Shown: in pieces, positions 34,237 to 42,534 of the stretch | Position numbering within the stretch: the first letter of the stretch is position 1 | Layout of the letters: each line of letters opens with the position of its first letter | Source of the DNA: Roseibium porphyridii | GTDB lineage: Bacteria; Pseudomonadota; Alphaproteobacteria; Rhizobiales; Stappiaceae | Direction of reading: 5' to 3' | Assembly: GCF_026191725.2 (NCBI RefSeq) | Contig: NZ_CP120863.1 | Location: 2,026,001 to 2,090,000, forward strand | Length of the DNA: 64,000 nt | Position numbers and translations under genes: made by a program | The notes under the pieces: generated by a model | What the model was told of the DNA's origin: nothing | Databases searched by the model: none | The model's input: the letters and a program-made list of their open reading frames with translations, nothing else

Positions 34237-36021
34237 TCAGGCGCTTGCGACGGTCTTGCTGCGGGCTTTCCGTTTGATGCCTTCCATCTTGCGATGGCTT
34301 GCAACGGCCTGCCGCCCGCCCCGGGTGGCGGTATAAAGGTCGAGAGTTTCAAAGTCGCCATGTCCGGCCGGCGCGATGGCCTGGTCGGTATAGTCAAAGC
34401 GTTTGGGGTCCGACCACAGTTTCCTGATGAAACGCAGGTATTGCCAGCGCCGGGCAGCCAGAAGTGACATGTTGCGGACCGTGCTGAGATAGTATTTCGG
34501 ATAAAAAACAAGTGGGTTTTCAAGTTTCAGGCCGGGGCGCCGGTCTTTCCGGTATTTCAGCCTGAGGTAACCGCCATCGAGAGAAAAGACATTGTGGAGC
34601 CGTGATCCGGTTCCATAGATCAGGAGGCGGTTCATGGTGGAGATCTTTTTATTGCTGCCAAGGGCTGCCGCCCGGCGCAAGATTGTGCGGCAATGTTCAG
34701 GTTCATAGAATGAGGCCCAGGCGTCCAGATAGAGCCTGTCCAGCTCTCCGTCCGGAAAATTCGGGTGGCGAATGACGCTGTGGGTGAGATCGTATTTGTT
34801 GAGATCCGGATCAATCCAGGTACCAGCGGCAACCGCATTGCGGTGGTCTTCTGAACCGGGCAGGGGAGTGAGGATCGACAGAGACAGAATGTCGACAGCG
34901 AGCTCCCTTTTGATGACGCCGATATCGTTCAGGACGGATTCCCGGGTGTCGTTCGGGAAGCCGATGATGTACCCGGCAGTCAGAACAACGGGATACTGCT
35001 TCCAGGCCAGGAACATGTCCCGGTAGTCGGTGATCTTGTTCTGACGTTTCTTCGATCCGGCAAGGTTGTCAGGATTGATGTTTTCAAGACCGATGAAGAC
35101 CTGATCGACCCCGGCGCGCACGCATTTTTCGATGAAGTTCGGGATCTTGTGACAAAGCGTATCCACCTGAATGATCAGAGTGAATTTCAGGCCGTCCCGC
35201 TCCCGCAGATCAATAAGGGTGTCCAGAAAGGCTTCCCAGTTCCGGTTGCGGGCAAAATTGTCATCTGTGACGAAGAATTTGGTCACGCCGATCCGGGCAT
35301 GATCCCGGATGATGGTTTCCAGGTCCCCGGTGGAGCGAAACCGGCTGCCCCGGCCCTGGACATTGATGATGCAGCAGAAACTGCATTCAAACGGGCACCC
35401 ACGGCCCAGGTCGAAACTGCCGTAGCCGAGTGTCGATTTTTCAATCTGCTCCCTTTCAACCACGGGAACCGGCATGCCGGGCAAGGAGGGCAGGTCCTTC
35501 AGGTGGTCATAGACCGGTTTCAAAGTACCCTGATGGGCATCCTTCAGGATCTGATCGAAGCGGCCGCCTTCGGCTTCGCCAAGAAAAAAGGTGATGCCAA
35601 GTTCAGAGGCCTGCCGCATATCTTCCGGCATATTGGGGAGCATGGCTATCGAACCGGTGATGTGAAACCCGCCGATGGCAACCGGCATACCCGCTTTGAG
35701 GAAGGGCCTGGACAGATCGACTGCCCTCGGGAACTGGTTGCTTTGCACGCCTGTAAAACAAATGAGGGCCCTGCCGCCGTCTGCCCGGATTTCTTCGATG
35801 AGCGTGTCCGGACGAATGCGGGTGTTGCCCTCATCAATCATCCGGATGGTGATTTTCACTTCCCGGCCAAGCACTTGCCGCTTCTTGCAGTCAAGCGCAA
35901 TTCCATGCAGGCAAGACAAGGAGTTTGCCGGTATCGAGGTCTTGTGCCAATGTATCGGATAGCCGTCGTCGTCATATTTGGTCGGACGGATCAGTATTAT
36001 ATGAAAGCAATTCTTAGTCAT
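34237..36021 (-). CDS. B12-binding-type radical SAM protein (reverse-strand cargo)
   Basis: 594 residues. N-terminal Rossmann-like domain (about 1-160), as in cobalamin-dependent radical SAM proteins, then the radical SAM barrel with C209-x3-C213-x2-C216 binding the 4Fe-4S cluster, FVTDDNFARN and IGLENINPDNLAG motifs, and a C-terminal extension. Related proteins include BchE-like and hopanoid/lipid modifying enzymes, but the substrate is not clear. It lies against the direction of all neighbouring late genes, ends 11 bases from the kinase, and has its own promoter region, so it is likely expressed in the lysogen. Confidence 0.85.
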   Translation of the reverse strand: MTKNCFHIILIRPTKYDDDGYPIHWHKTSIPANSLSCLHGIALDCKKRQVLGREVKITIRMIDEGNTRIRPDTLIEEIRADGGRALICFTGVQSNQFPRAVDLSRPFLKAGMPVAIGGFHITGSIAMLPNMPEDMRQASELGITFFLGEAEGGRFDQILKDAHQGTLKPVYDHLKDLPSLPGMPVPVVEREQIEKSTLGYGSFDLGRGCPFECSFCCIINVQGRGSRFRSTGDLETIIRDHARIGVTKFFVTDDNFARNRNWEAFLDTLIDLRERDGLKFTLIIQVDTLCHKIPNFIEKCVRAGVDQVFIGLENINPDNLAGSKKRQNKITDYRDMFLAWKQYPVVLTAGYIIGFPNDTRESVLNDIGVIKRELAVDILSLSILTPLPGSEDHRNAVAAGTWIDPDLNKYDLTHSVIRHPNFPDGELDRLYLDAWASFYEPEHCRTILRRAAALGSNKKISTMNRLLIYGTGSRLHNVFSLDGGYLRLKYRKDRRPGLKLENPLVFYPKYYLSTVRNMSLLAARRWQYLRFIRKLWSDPKRFDYTDQAIAPAGHGDFETLDLYTATRGGRQAVASHRKMEGIKRKARSKTVASA

Positions 36022-36367
36022 GCTGTCCTCCCGGATGGGTTCTTACAGGCCGACTAAATCGAATTTCTGTGTGAATACGTAAGCAGGCAGTATAGCAGTG
36101 ATCTCGAGATCCGTAAAATCTGCCGAAGTAGTTCTAGGGAGGGTTCGGCTCGTGCCGCCTTGCTTTATTGTCACGGACGGATATCCGGTTTCGCTTAGAC
36201 GAAGCTTTGCGTGCAAGTCATCTCACTCGGGTTGCATTTTTTCTTGCGTACTCCTGAGGTTGCTTTAGAACATTGCGGGAACAAAAACGGGTGCGGCAGA
36301 TGCCATCTGACCCGGTTTTCGGCCCAGCTAGGGTCAAGCATCCACTTTCGAGCCACAGAGATAACCA
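36022..36367. other. Divergent intergenic region, radical SAM gene / cassette 1
   Basis: 346 bases without a gene. It contains a perfect 12-bp palindrome GATCTCGAGATC (36100-36111) and AT-rich patches that could hold promoters in both directions. Its sequence differs from the leader before the second 161-aa copy, so the two copies have different upstream signals. Confidence 0.4.
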
Positions 36368-36853
36368 ATGGCAGATATTGAAGACATTGCCGGTTGGCGG
36401 GACGAGTATCGTGACCTTGAGGCACGCTGGGACGACGAATGGGTGGCCTATCTGGATCAGTTTGTGAACCAGATCAGACCTAAGGTGCACGTGTCCCAGG
36501 TTCTTCATTTTATAAAAGTTCTTCTTGAAAATGAGGACACACTTGCGGCGATGAAGGAGGTTGCCGAGTGGGAAAAGCTGATGGATGCGCGCGGGCCGTT
36601 TAGAGATGATGCACCTGAAATGGAGCTCTATCCTAAAGACGCCGTTGTGATGATGAACGAGTTCTGGCCCTGGTTCTGCTTTAAGGCAGGCTATCCTCCT
36701 GTCTATGCGGCGTTTCGATTGGCTGGAGTCGATGTGGCGAGTGACATTCTTCGAGGGGATCTTCCCGGGGTTCAATCTCCCGAAACCAGAGCCTTTTTGC
36801 TTAAAAGATATGCATTCATACTCAGGGCTGGTGAAGAAGGAGACCTTGCATGA
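36368..36853 (+). CDS. 161-aa candidate immunity protein, cassette 1, orphan copy
   Basis: 161 residues, acidic, no membrane segment. It opens with MADIEDIAGWRDE, a motif shared with the 161-aa proteins at 47889 and 48530. It is nearly identical to the second copy at 37048 (only about five residues differ, e.g. A/T at 8 and R/T near the end). The stop overlaps (ATGA) a truncated effector start at 36850. By position and duplication it behaves like the orphan immunity gene of a polymorphic toxin locus; no biochemical function is known. Confidence 0.75.
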   Translation: MADIEDIAGWRDEYRDLEARWDDEWVAYLDQFVNQIRPKVHVSQVLHFIKVLLENEDTLAAMKEVAEWEKLMDARGPFRDDAPEMELYPKDAVVMMNEFWPWFCFKAGYPPVYAAFRLAGVDVASDILRGDLPGVQSPETRAFLLKRYAFILRAGEEGDLA

Positions 36854-36960
36854 GCCGGAAAAAGGTCATCCTTCTGGATCAGGCACAGCTTGGGACAATT
36901 CTCAAATTTGGTGGCTTCAAAGTACTGGAGGCGATTGTTGCGCGGGGCGACAGGCTTTTA
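36368..36960 (+). repeat. Tandem duplication unit 1 of cassette 1
   Basis: 593-base unit covering the first 161-aa gene and the first 37 codons of an effector. It matches 37048-37640 at very high identity. Homology begins exactly at the ATG and ends after the GACAGG-TTTTATA stretch. Confidence 0.8.
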
Positions 36961-36963
36961 TAG
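36850..36963 (+). pseudogene. Truncated 5' end of a PIN-like effector gene
   Basis: 37 codons identical in kind to the first 37 residues of the 37530 effector (begins MSRKKVILLDQAQ, ends ARGDRFL), then a TAG where the sequence switches to unrelated DNA. It overlaps the preceding 161-aa gene by ATGA exactly as the intact pair does. This is the scar of an older cassette displaced by duplication or replacement. Confidence 0.8.
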
Positions 36964-36992
36964 CGATGATTTTTGAAGCGGGCTGACATTGC

Positions 36993-37020
36993 TTGATCTT
37001 CGGAACAATTCATGAACATT
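36993..37020 (+). promoter_or_regulatory. Repeated cassette-leader motif, copy 1
   Basis: Contains CGGAACA-N4-CATGAACATTTTG preceded by TTGATC. The same core occurs at about 43791-43811, 47844-47865 and, degenerate, 48493-48510, each time before a cargo gene. It could be a promoter (TTGATY then ACATAT-like -10) or a regulator site. Confidence 0.5.
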
Positions 37021-37047
37021 TTGGGTAAGAAATTCAGGACTAAGCGA

Positions 37048-37533
37048 ATGGCAGATATTGAAGACATTACCGGTTGGCGGGACGAGTATCGTGACCTTGA
37101 GGCACGCTGGGACGACGAATGGGTGGCCTATCTGGATCAGTTTGTGAACCAGATCAGACCTAAGGTGCACGTGTCCCAGGTTCTTCATTTTATAAAAGTT
37201 CTTCTTGAAAATGAGGACACACTTGCGGCGATGAAGGAGGTTGCCGAGTGGGAAAAGCTGATGGATGCGCGCGGGCCGTTTAGAGATGATGCACCTGAAA
37301 TGGAACTCTACCCCAAAGACGCCGTTGTGATGATGAACGAGTTCTGGCCTTGGTTCTGCTTTAAGGCAAGCTATCCTCCTGTCTATGCCGCGTTTGGATT
37401 GGCTGGAGTCGATGTGGCGAGCGACATTCTTCGGGGAGACCTTCCCGGGGTTCAATCTCCCGAAACCAAAGCTTTTTTGCTTAAAAGATACGCTTTCATA
37501 CTCACGGCTGGTGAAGAAGGAGACCTTGCATGA
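37048..37533 (+). CDS. 161-aa candidate immunity protein, cassette 1, paired copy
   Basis: 161 residues, nearly identical to the orphan copy at 36368. The ATG at 37048 is the position homologous to that copy; an in-frame ATG at 37012 lies inside the leader motif. Its stop overlaps the intact effector start (ATGA), giving translational coupling expected for an immunity/toxin pair. Acidic, cytosolic, no known domain. Confidence 0.78.
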   Translation: MADIEDITGWRDEYRDLEARWDDEWVAYLDQFVNQIRPKVHVSQVLHFIKVLLENEDTLAAMKEVAEWEKLMDARGPFRDDAPEMELYPKDAVVMMNEFWPWFCFKASYPPVYAAFGLAGVDVASDILRGDLPGVQSPETKAFLLKRYAFILTAGEEGDLA

Positions 37534-37640
37534 GCCGGAAAAAGGTCATCCTTCTGGATCAGGCACAGCTTGGGACAATTCTCAAATTTGGCGGTTTCAA
37601 AGCACTGGATGCGATCGTCGCGCGGGGCGACAGGTTTTTA
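37048..37640 (+). repeat. Tandem duplication unit 2 of cassette 1
   Basis: Second copy of the 593-base unit at 36368-36960. Here the effector frame continues for a further 713 codons. Confidence 0.8.
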
Positions 37641-39782
37641 TATGTTCATCAATCTTTCACGGGCGATGAGGATGTAAAGAAGATCAGTCGTGATCAGCGA
37701 GAATTGTTTGAGAGCTGGTTAGAAAAAAAACGGTATCATGGCAACAAAGTCCTGGATGCGGTGCGAATAAATCGTGCTTCGAGACAAGAACAAAAGAGGT
37801 ACGATCCGCTCCGCAAGGCGGGGACTCAAGGCAACAATAAGGAACTTTGGGACATGGGAGCCCGAAAGTTCATGCTTGACCATGCTCACGAATACGACTT
37901 TGAGGTGATCAGCGCGGACCAGGACTTCCTCGATAACAGGGTTGGCAAACACCATCCCCTAAAGAAAGTTCCCTTTGAGCGTCTAAGCATGAAATCCGCG
38001 CTAAGCTGGCTGATGACGCATCCTGATGTTGAGCTGTCTAAGGCGCAATTCACCGAATTGCGGGCTGACTTGCTTTCCGGGAATTACGGTAAGAGCCACA
38101 ATCTGGAACAACACGTCTATGACGTTCCCGAAAGTTATGAAGCAGCCAGGAGGATTAGGGAAGAGACGCGGCAGGCGATCCAATTGGAGGATCGAAAAAA
38201 GCGCAAGACCAACAGAAAGCGGGCGGCAGGAAAAGCCAGGAAACTGTTCGGCGCTGGAGCGCCGGCTATCATCACGGCTGCGGCTGCTGCTGCCTTGCAT
38301 GAGTTGATCACACGGGAAGCGGATGAAAGCGGTGCGGGATATCTGGAATCCGCACAGGCGCTCGGAATTGACTTTACCCGTGAGCAACTGGCGGATCTTG
38401 CAGCGGAAGCTGGGATAGATCTGGCAATTACGCTGACGCCTGTCGGGCCAATAAAGAAAGCCTGGGATGTGCTGGGCAATATCGATGATATCATTGCCGT
38501 GACACAGCTTTATGGGGCGGCCTATCCGGAGAATGAGACCATCCAGCAGATGGCCGGAATTGCAACGGCCATCGAAGGGTCCGAAGCATTCGGGCTTTAT
38601 GTGGATGGGCGCGATGCGTTGACGGGCGCCGTCGGTGGTGCAATCGACTGGGTGTTCGGCACCAGCGGGGACGAAGCCGAGCTGGACGAAAGGCTGGGCA
38701 GCGTGCGCACGGCCGTTGAAGAGGATGCAGGCACACTGGTGCAGGCCGCCGGGGATGGGGCCTCCACGGAGCAGTTGGCCGGTGAGATTATCTCTAGAGC
38801 CGAGGCGCACCGGGCGGCTATCGCCACAGCCCAGCCCGGCGGTGAAGTGGTGTCCGGTTTGGCCGGATCGCAGATTGCCGCTGAAACCGGGAAGCAGGTT
38901 TTTGACGATGGAGCTGCGGTGCCGCGCGAAAAGCCTTCAGGTTTGGGATCTGACGCGGTTACGGCCGGTCCGGATGGTCCGGTCATTGAAGGCGATCGCG
39001 CCGTGCCGCTTGCCAAGCCCGGTGCGGAAAGGCGCGGTCTTGATGCGCCTGTCCGCAAATCGTCCTACGACCGCTATCAGCGCCTTGGCAGATCGCCGGA
39101 AGAAGAGGCCGAGGCGGTTGCCGAATATTGGGAAATGCTGCGCGAAAGCTATCTTGAGATGGATGGCCACAAGGAAGCCGCAGAAGAGTTTGCTCTTTGG
39201 AAGTTCAAGCAGAAATGGGCCTTGTCAGCCTTTGCTCCGGAAGCCGAAGGCACGGTGTTGAAATACCCGGTTGAAACGGCCTATCCGGACTTTGAAGAAG
39301 ACGGCCACGGCTATGTGCGCCAGGAGGCGGAGGCCATTTTGCGGGACAACGGCATTCGTGCGGCCAGATGGTATCTGACGCCGAATGAAAGAACCGGCCG
39401 GGACAAGGCACAGGCCAATGAAGATGAGGATGGTTACGGGCCGCGCATGACCTTGAGCTATGAGGACGAGACAGGCCAGCAGCACCATGTGAGCGATCAT
39501 TTTCAGGCCAATGCCGGGGCGGCCCGTGAGCGGCGGTGGCAAGCGCGGTATGGGGCCGGGCGCCTGCAGACCAGCGGCAAGAGAGATGAGAGCGGATCAT
39601 CTGCCGCGCCCGAAAGCCCGCGGCTGGAAAACGCCCCTGTTCCTGCCCCGAAACCAGCTTTCCAAACAGCTCAAAGACCAGGTCAAAAACCAGTTCCCGG
39701 GCCAGTTTCAAAGCCTGTCCGGGAACCCTTGATGCCCGGTGTGGCCAAGCCAAGGGCCAAGCCGGACCCGGCGCAGCTTTGA
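37530..39782 (+). CDS. Large PIN-like effector, cassette 1 (conserved phage C-terminal domain)
   Basis: 750 residues. Region 1-210 resembles a PIN-like nuclease: early strand ending in Asp10 (VILLD), then ARGDRFL, WDMGARKFM (Asp108) and DFEVISADQDF (Asp130, Asp132), spaced acidic residues shared with the 49012 protein. A hydrophobic Ala-rich segment lies near 250-270 and a helical region follows. Residues about 510-665 (from SYDRYQRLG to the FQAN stretch) form a domain about 70% identical to that of the 49012 protein. The last 70 residues are Pro/Lys-rich. It overlaps the 161-aa gene by ATGA and sits between terminase and portal genes. Probably a virion-associated effector; the PIN assignment is by eye. 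Confidence 0.72.
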   Translation: MSRKKVILLDQAQLGTILKFGGFKALDAIVARGDRFLYVHQSFTGDEDVKKISRDQRELFESWLEKKRYHGNKVLDAVRINRASRQEQKRYDPLRKAGTQGNNKELWDMGARKFMLDHAHEYDFEVISADQDFLDNRVGKHHPLKKVPFERLSMKSALSWLMTHPDVELSKAQFTELRADLLSGNYGKSHNLEQHVYDVPESYEAARRIREETRQAIQLEDRKKRKTNRKRAAGKARKLFGAGAPAIITAAAAAALHELITREADESGAGYLESAQALGIDFTREQLADLAAEAGIDLAITLTPVGPIKKAWDVLGNIDDIIAVTQLYGAAYPENETIQQMAGIATAIEGSEAFGLYVDGRDALTGAVGGAIDWVFGTSGDEAELDERLGSVRTAVEEDAGTLVQAAGDGASTEQLAGEIISRAEAHRAAIATAQPGGEVVSGLAGSQIAAETGKQVFDDGAAVPREKPSGLGSDAVTAGPDGPVIEGDRAVPLAKPGAERRGLDAPVRKSSYDRYQRLGRSPEEEAEAVAEYWEMLRESYLEMDGHKEAAEEFALWKFKQKWALSAFAPEAEGTVLKYPVETAYPDFEEDGHGYVRQEAEAILRDNGIRAARWYLTPNERTGRDKAQANEDEDGYGPRMTLSYEDETGQQHHVSDHFQANAGAARERRWQARYGAGRLQTSGKRDESGSSAAPESPRLENAPVPAPKPAFQTAQRPGQKPVPGPVSKPVREPLMPGVAKPRAKPDPAQL

Positions 39783-39875
39783 CAGCGGGGCGGCGCTTGA
39801 AAGATTGGGCCGTCCTGCGCTTAACCGGGGCTGGTGGGCAAGTGCCTCGACTGCAAGGCATTTTTGAATTCCCGC

Positions 39876-39929
39876 GTCTAAACAGGGACTTGAGAGCATC
39901 AGCCTTGCTGGACGGTTCGTCAAAACAGG
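39876..39929 (+). repeat. Intergenic repeated element, copy B
   Basis: GTCTAAACAGG (39876-39886) and GTCAAAACAGG (39919-39929), 43 bases apart. Downstream GCTAAAACAAGCCTCATCA and upstream TTTTT (15 bases before the first block) are shared with copy C. It marks the right border of cassette 1. Confidence 0.7.
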
Positions 39930-39959
39930 GCTAAAACAAGCCTCATCACGTTACTTTGG

Positions 39960-40060
39960 AAGAGTGCACGCAGCGGCCGGTTGGACCCGGACGTAAGGTG
40001 GTGCCTGCCTGCCGGCGGCGCGTGACCGCTTTGCGGCAAACACCGGCCACTCTTTTCTTC
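39960..40060 (+). terminator. Large structured region with terminator-like closing stem
   Basis: The 3' arm CCGGCCACTCTT (40043-40054) pairs with AAGAGTG...GGCCGG (39960-39980, 8-base bulge) and is followed by TTCTT. It lies between element B and the portal operon, within a 315-base stretch (39783-40097) that otherwise holds no gene. Confidence 0.45.
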
Positions 40061-40097
40061 CAGTGACGTTTTCCAAGCATTCAGAAAGGAAGCACTC

Positions 40098-40325
40098 ATG
40101 TGTCTTTTTGGTGGGGGCGGCTCCAAGCAGCCGGACCCGGAACCGACACCGCCGCCGCCGCGCGAACCCGATCCGCAGCGGCAGGCGCGCAACCTTCAGG
40201 AAAACAGCCGCCGCCGCAGGGCCGCAGCTTACGGAACCAGGGCAACCAACCTGACCAGCCCGCTGGGCGTGCCGGACTATGGCAGTGCCTCGCGCCCGGG
40301 TGTGACGCTTTTGGGACGGGCCTGA
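40098..40325 (+). CDS. Small proline-rich phage protein preceding the portal gene
   Basis: 75 residues beginning MCLFGGGGS, then proline- and arginine-rich and probably disordered. Similar short MC-x-GGGG proteins precede portals in T7-like genomes of alphaproteobacteria. AAAGGAAG lies 7 bases before the ATG. Stop is 4 bases before the portal start. Role unknown, possibly a minor virion component. Confidence 0.7.
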   Translation: MCLFGGGGSKQPDPEPTPPPPREPDPQRQARNLQENSRRRRAAAYGTRATNLTSPLGVPDYGSASRPGVTLLGRA

Positions 40326-40329
40326 CCAT

Positions 40330-42054
40330 ATGAACATTGTTGACGATCTGAAATCCGAGCTGCAATCGGCCAGGGCCGAGCGGCAATGGTATGAGGCCGA
40401 CTGGCAGGACTATGTCACCTATACCGCGCCCGACATGGAGCGGGCGTTCAACCGGCCGGGCGGCATTACCGCCGCCGACGGAATGAGCGCGTTTCAAAGC
40501 TCAGCAGCGCGGGAGCGCTCGCGCAAGCTTTATGATCCGACGGCGGTTTGGCTGCTGGACAGGCTGGCATCGGGCGTCGGGTCGCTGACCATGCCGGAAG
40601 GCTTCAACTGGCACGGCGTCGGTTTCGGCGATCCGTTCGCGCCTCCGCCGACACAGGAAGACGAAGAGTTTTTCGAAGCCGTGCGTGATCATCTGTTCCG
40701 CGTGCGGGCGTCCGGCCGGTCTGGATTTGCGCTGGCCAACCGGTCACGGCTTCTGTCCACCGTCAAGCTGGGCACGGGGGTTCTGTTTCCGGCGGAAAAC
40801 GAGACGAGCCTTGCCGACATCCGCACGCCTGTTCACTACCGCTATGTGCCGCTTTACGAGGTCTACCTGCTTGTGGATGCACAGGGCAGTGATTGCGGGT
40901 TCTTCCGTGTCAGAACGCTGAAGGCCTGGCAGGCGGCCAAGGAATATGGCGGCAATCTTTCCGACAAGATCCGGGAGGAGGCGGGCGACCCGAAGCGCAA
41001 GAATGCCGAGCACCGGTTCGTGCATGCCTGTTTTCTGCGTGAGGGCGGACAGGACGATGCGGCCGACATCCGCAAGTCGCGCTACGAGAGCATTCACTTT
41101 GAAGAAGACAGCAAGCACATTTGCCGAAGGGGAGGCTTCTTTGAATATCCGCTCGTGATCAGCCGGTGGGACCGGGACGGCCTGTCGCCCTATGGTTCGC
41201 CGCCGCAGGCCAAGCTGATGAGCGACATCAAGAGCCTGCAAAGCCTTGCCAAGGATGCGCTGATCGCAAGCTCTCAGGCCGTGCGCCCGCCCATCGCAAC
41301 CCATGCCCAGGAACGGCAGCTCGACCTTAACCCAGGGCGCATCAACCCGGGGCTGATCGACGAGCAGGGGCGGCCCTTGTTCCGGCCGATGATCGATACG
41401 GTCAGTCCGGGAGCGGCGGATGCGCAGATCGAGAATATCCGTGAAAAGCTGAGGGTCGGCCTTTACGGCGACCTGTGGCAGACGCTGCTGGAGGGCAGCG
41501 GCCGGACGGCAACGGAAGCCAATATCCGCCGCAAGGAAATGGCCGACATGATCGGTCCGTTTTCGACCAACATCATGGCCGGCAATGAGGCCCTTTTTGA
41601 ACGCGAAGTCGGCATTTTGGGCCGGCGGGGTGCGTTTGCCCCAGGATCGCCATTGGCGCCGCCCGAGACGATTGCAGGCAGCGATGTGACCTTGAAGCCG
41701 ACAGCGCCCATCGATCAGATGCGCGAGGCAGGTCATTTCGAGGCGATCATGGGCTTCCAGGAATATCTCGGTGTTGCTGCGGCGAGCGACCCGACCCTTA
41801 TGGATCTGCATGACCGGGAAGAGGAATACGACCTGACCCGCCGGGCACTGGGGCTGCCAGCCAAGCTGAAGCGGCGCCCGGAAGAGGTGGAGGCGCTGCG
41901 GCAAAAGCGCGAGGCCGAAACCCAGCAGCAACAGCAACTGGCGGCCGGGGAAAGCATGGCCAAAATGGCCAGGGACGGCGCTCCGCTGATCAAGACCCTG
42001 AGCGAAGACGGGACGCTGGATGGCAGTACCCTGCCGCAAGACCTGGGACTTTGA
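40330..42054 (+). CDS. Portal (head-to-tail connector) protein, T7 gp8 type
   Basis: 574 residues, standard for podovirus portals. The N-terminal ARAERQWYEADWQDYVTYTAPDM and the later RTATEANIRRKEMADMIGPF stretches are typical; a Gln-rich helix near 530-545 lies in the C-terminal region. It forms the dodecameric ring through which DNA is packaged and ejected. Its stop directly abuts the stop of a reverse-strand gene at 42055. Confidence 0.9.
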   Translation: MNIVDDLKSELQSARAERQWYEADWQDYVTYTAPDMERAFNRPGGITAADGMSAFQSSAARERSRKLYDPTAVWLLDRLASGVGSLTMPEGFNWHGVGFGDPFAPPPTQEDEEFFEAVRDHLFRVRASGRSGFALANRSRLLSTVKLGTGVLFPAENETSLADIRTPVHYRYVPLYEVYLLVDAQGSDCGFFRVRTLKAWQAAKEYGGNLSDKIREEAGDPKRKNAEHRFVHACFLREGGQDDAADIRKSRYESIHFEEDSKHICRRGGFFEYPLVISRWDRDGLSPYGSPPQAKLMSDIKSLQSLAKDALIASSQAVRPPIATHAQERQLDLNPGRINPGLIDEQGRPLFRPMIDTVSPGAADAQIENIREKLRVGLYGDLWQTLLEGSGRTATEANIRRKEMADMIGPFSTNIMAGNEALFEREVGILGRRGAFAPGSPLAPPETIAGSDVTLKPTAPIDQMREAGHFEAIMGFQEYLGVAAASDPTLMDLHDREEEYDLTRRALGLPAKLKRRPEEVEALRQKREAETQQQQQLAAGESMAKMARDGAPLIKTLSEDGTLDGSTLPQDLGL

Positions 42055-42336
42055 TCAGTCCCGGAAGCGGTCTTCCCCGCGTTTCATCGCTTTCTCGCGT
42101 GCGATCATCTGGTCAAGCTCGCGTCCGTGGCGCACGCCTGAACTGATGGAGCGTATGAGAAGGAAAATGAACACAACCGTTGCCACGCGGAACGCCCAGA
42201 GCGCGGCGGTTTCCAGGGAGTCCTGAAAATCTCCGGCGTTTAGATGGTTGAGCGGAATTTCGTCGACCTTGTAAAGCGCGGCGGCACCGAGCAAAACGCC
42301 GCCCCACTTCATGCGGGCCAGGTCGTAGTTGGGCAT
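42055..42336 (-). CDS. Small reverse-strand membrane protein (phage cargo)
   Basis: 93 residues. A transmembrane helix (about 50-68, ALWAFRVATVVFIFLLI) is followed by a charged C-terminus (about 75-93); a shorter hydrophobic stretch near 10-20 may be a second segment. It has its own reverse promoter (42389-42417) and so may be expressed in the lysogen, where a small membrane protein could act in superinfection exclusion. That role is inference from position and topology only. Confidence 0.6.
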   Translation of the reverse strand: MPNYDLARMKWGGVLLGAAALYKVDEIPLNHLNAGDFQDSLETAALWAFRVATVVFIFLLIRSISSGVRHGRELDQMIAREKAMKRGEDRFRD

Positions 42337-42388
42337 GTGGTGCTTCTGTCCCAATCGGATTGTGATAGGCGAATGTTCGTCTGAATAC

Positions 42389-42417
42389 AATTTAAGCGTG
42401 CTTATAGGGTGGTGCAA
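42389..42417 (-). promoter_or_regulatory. Sigma-70-like promoter for the reverse membrane-protein gene
   Basis: On the minus strand, TTGCAC (42412-42417) and TAAATT (42389-42394) are separated by 17 bases, a good housekeeping promoter 53 bases upstream of the ATG at 42336. Confidence 0.55.
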
Positions 42418-42534
42418 GAGGGCCGTTAGGCTTTTCGGATCTGTGCAAACCATTCAAGGAAAACAATTTCTGAACTCGTGGGGCGTGAAAACCGGGCGGC
42501 GCTTGTCTGGTCCGGTCAGCTATTGGAGAAACGA

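Noticed and set aside
36368..39782. Simple type II VapBC toxin-antitoxin pair
   Set aside because: The effectors are about 750 residues with a large conserved C-terminal domain, the 161-aa proteins show no DNA-binding antitoxin domain, and the duplicated-orphan pattern fits polymorphic toxins better.
40744..42039. Long reverse open frame (431 codons) opposite the portal gene
   Set aside because: It is antisense to a clear portal gene, with no ribosome site and low-complexity Arg/Leu composition typical of GC-rich shadow frames.
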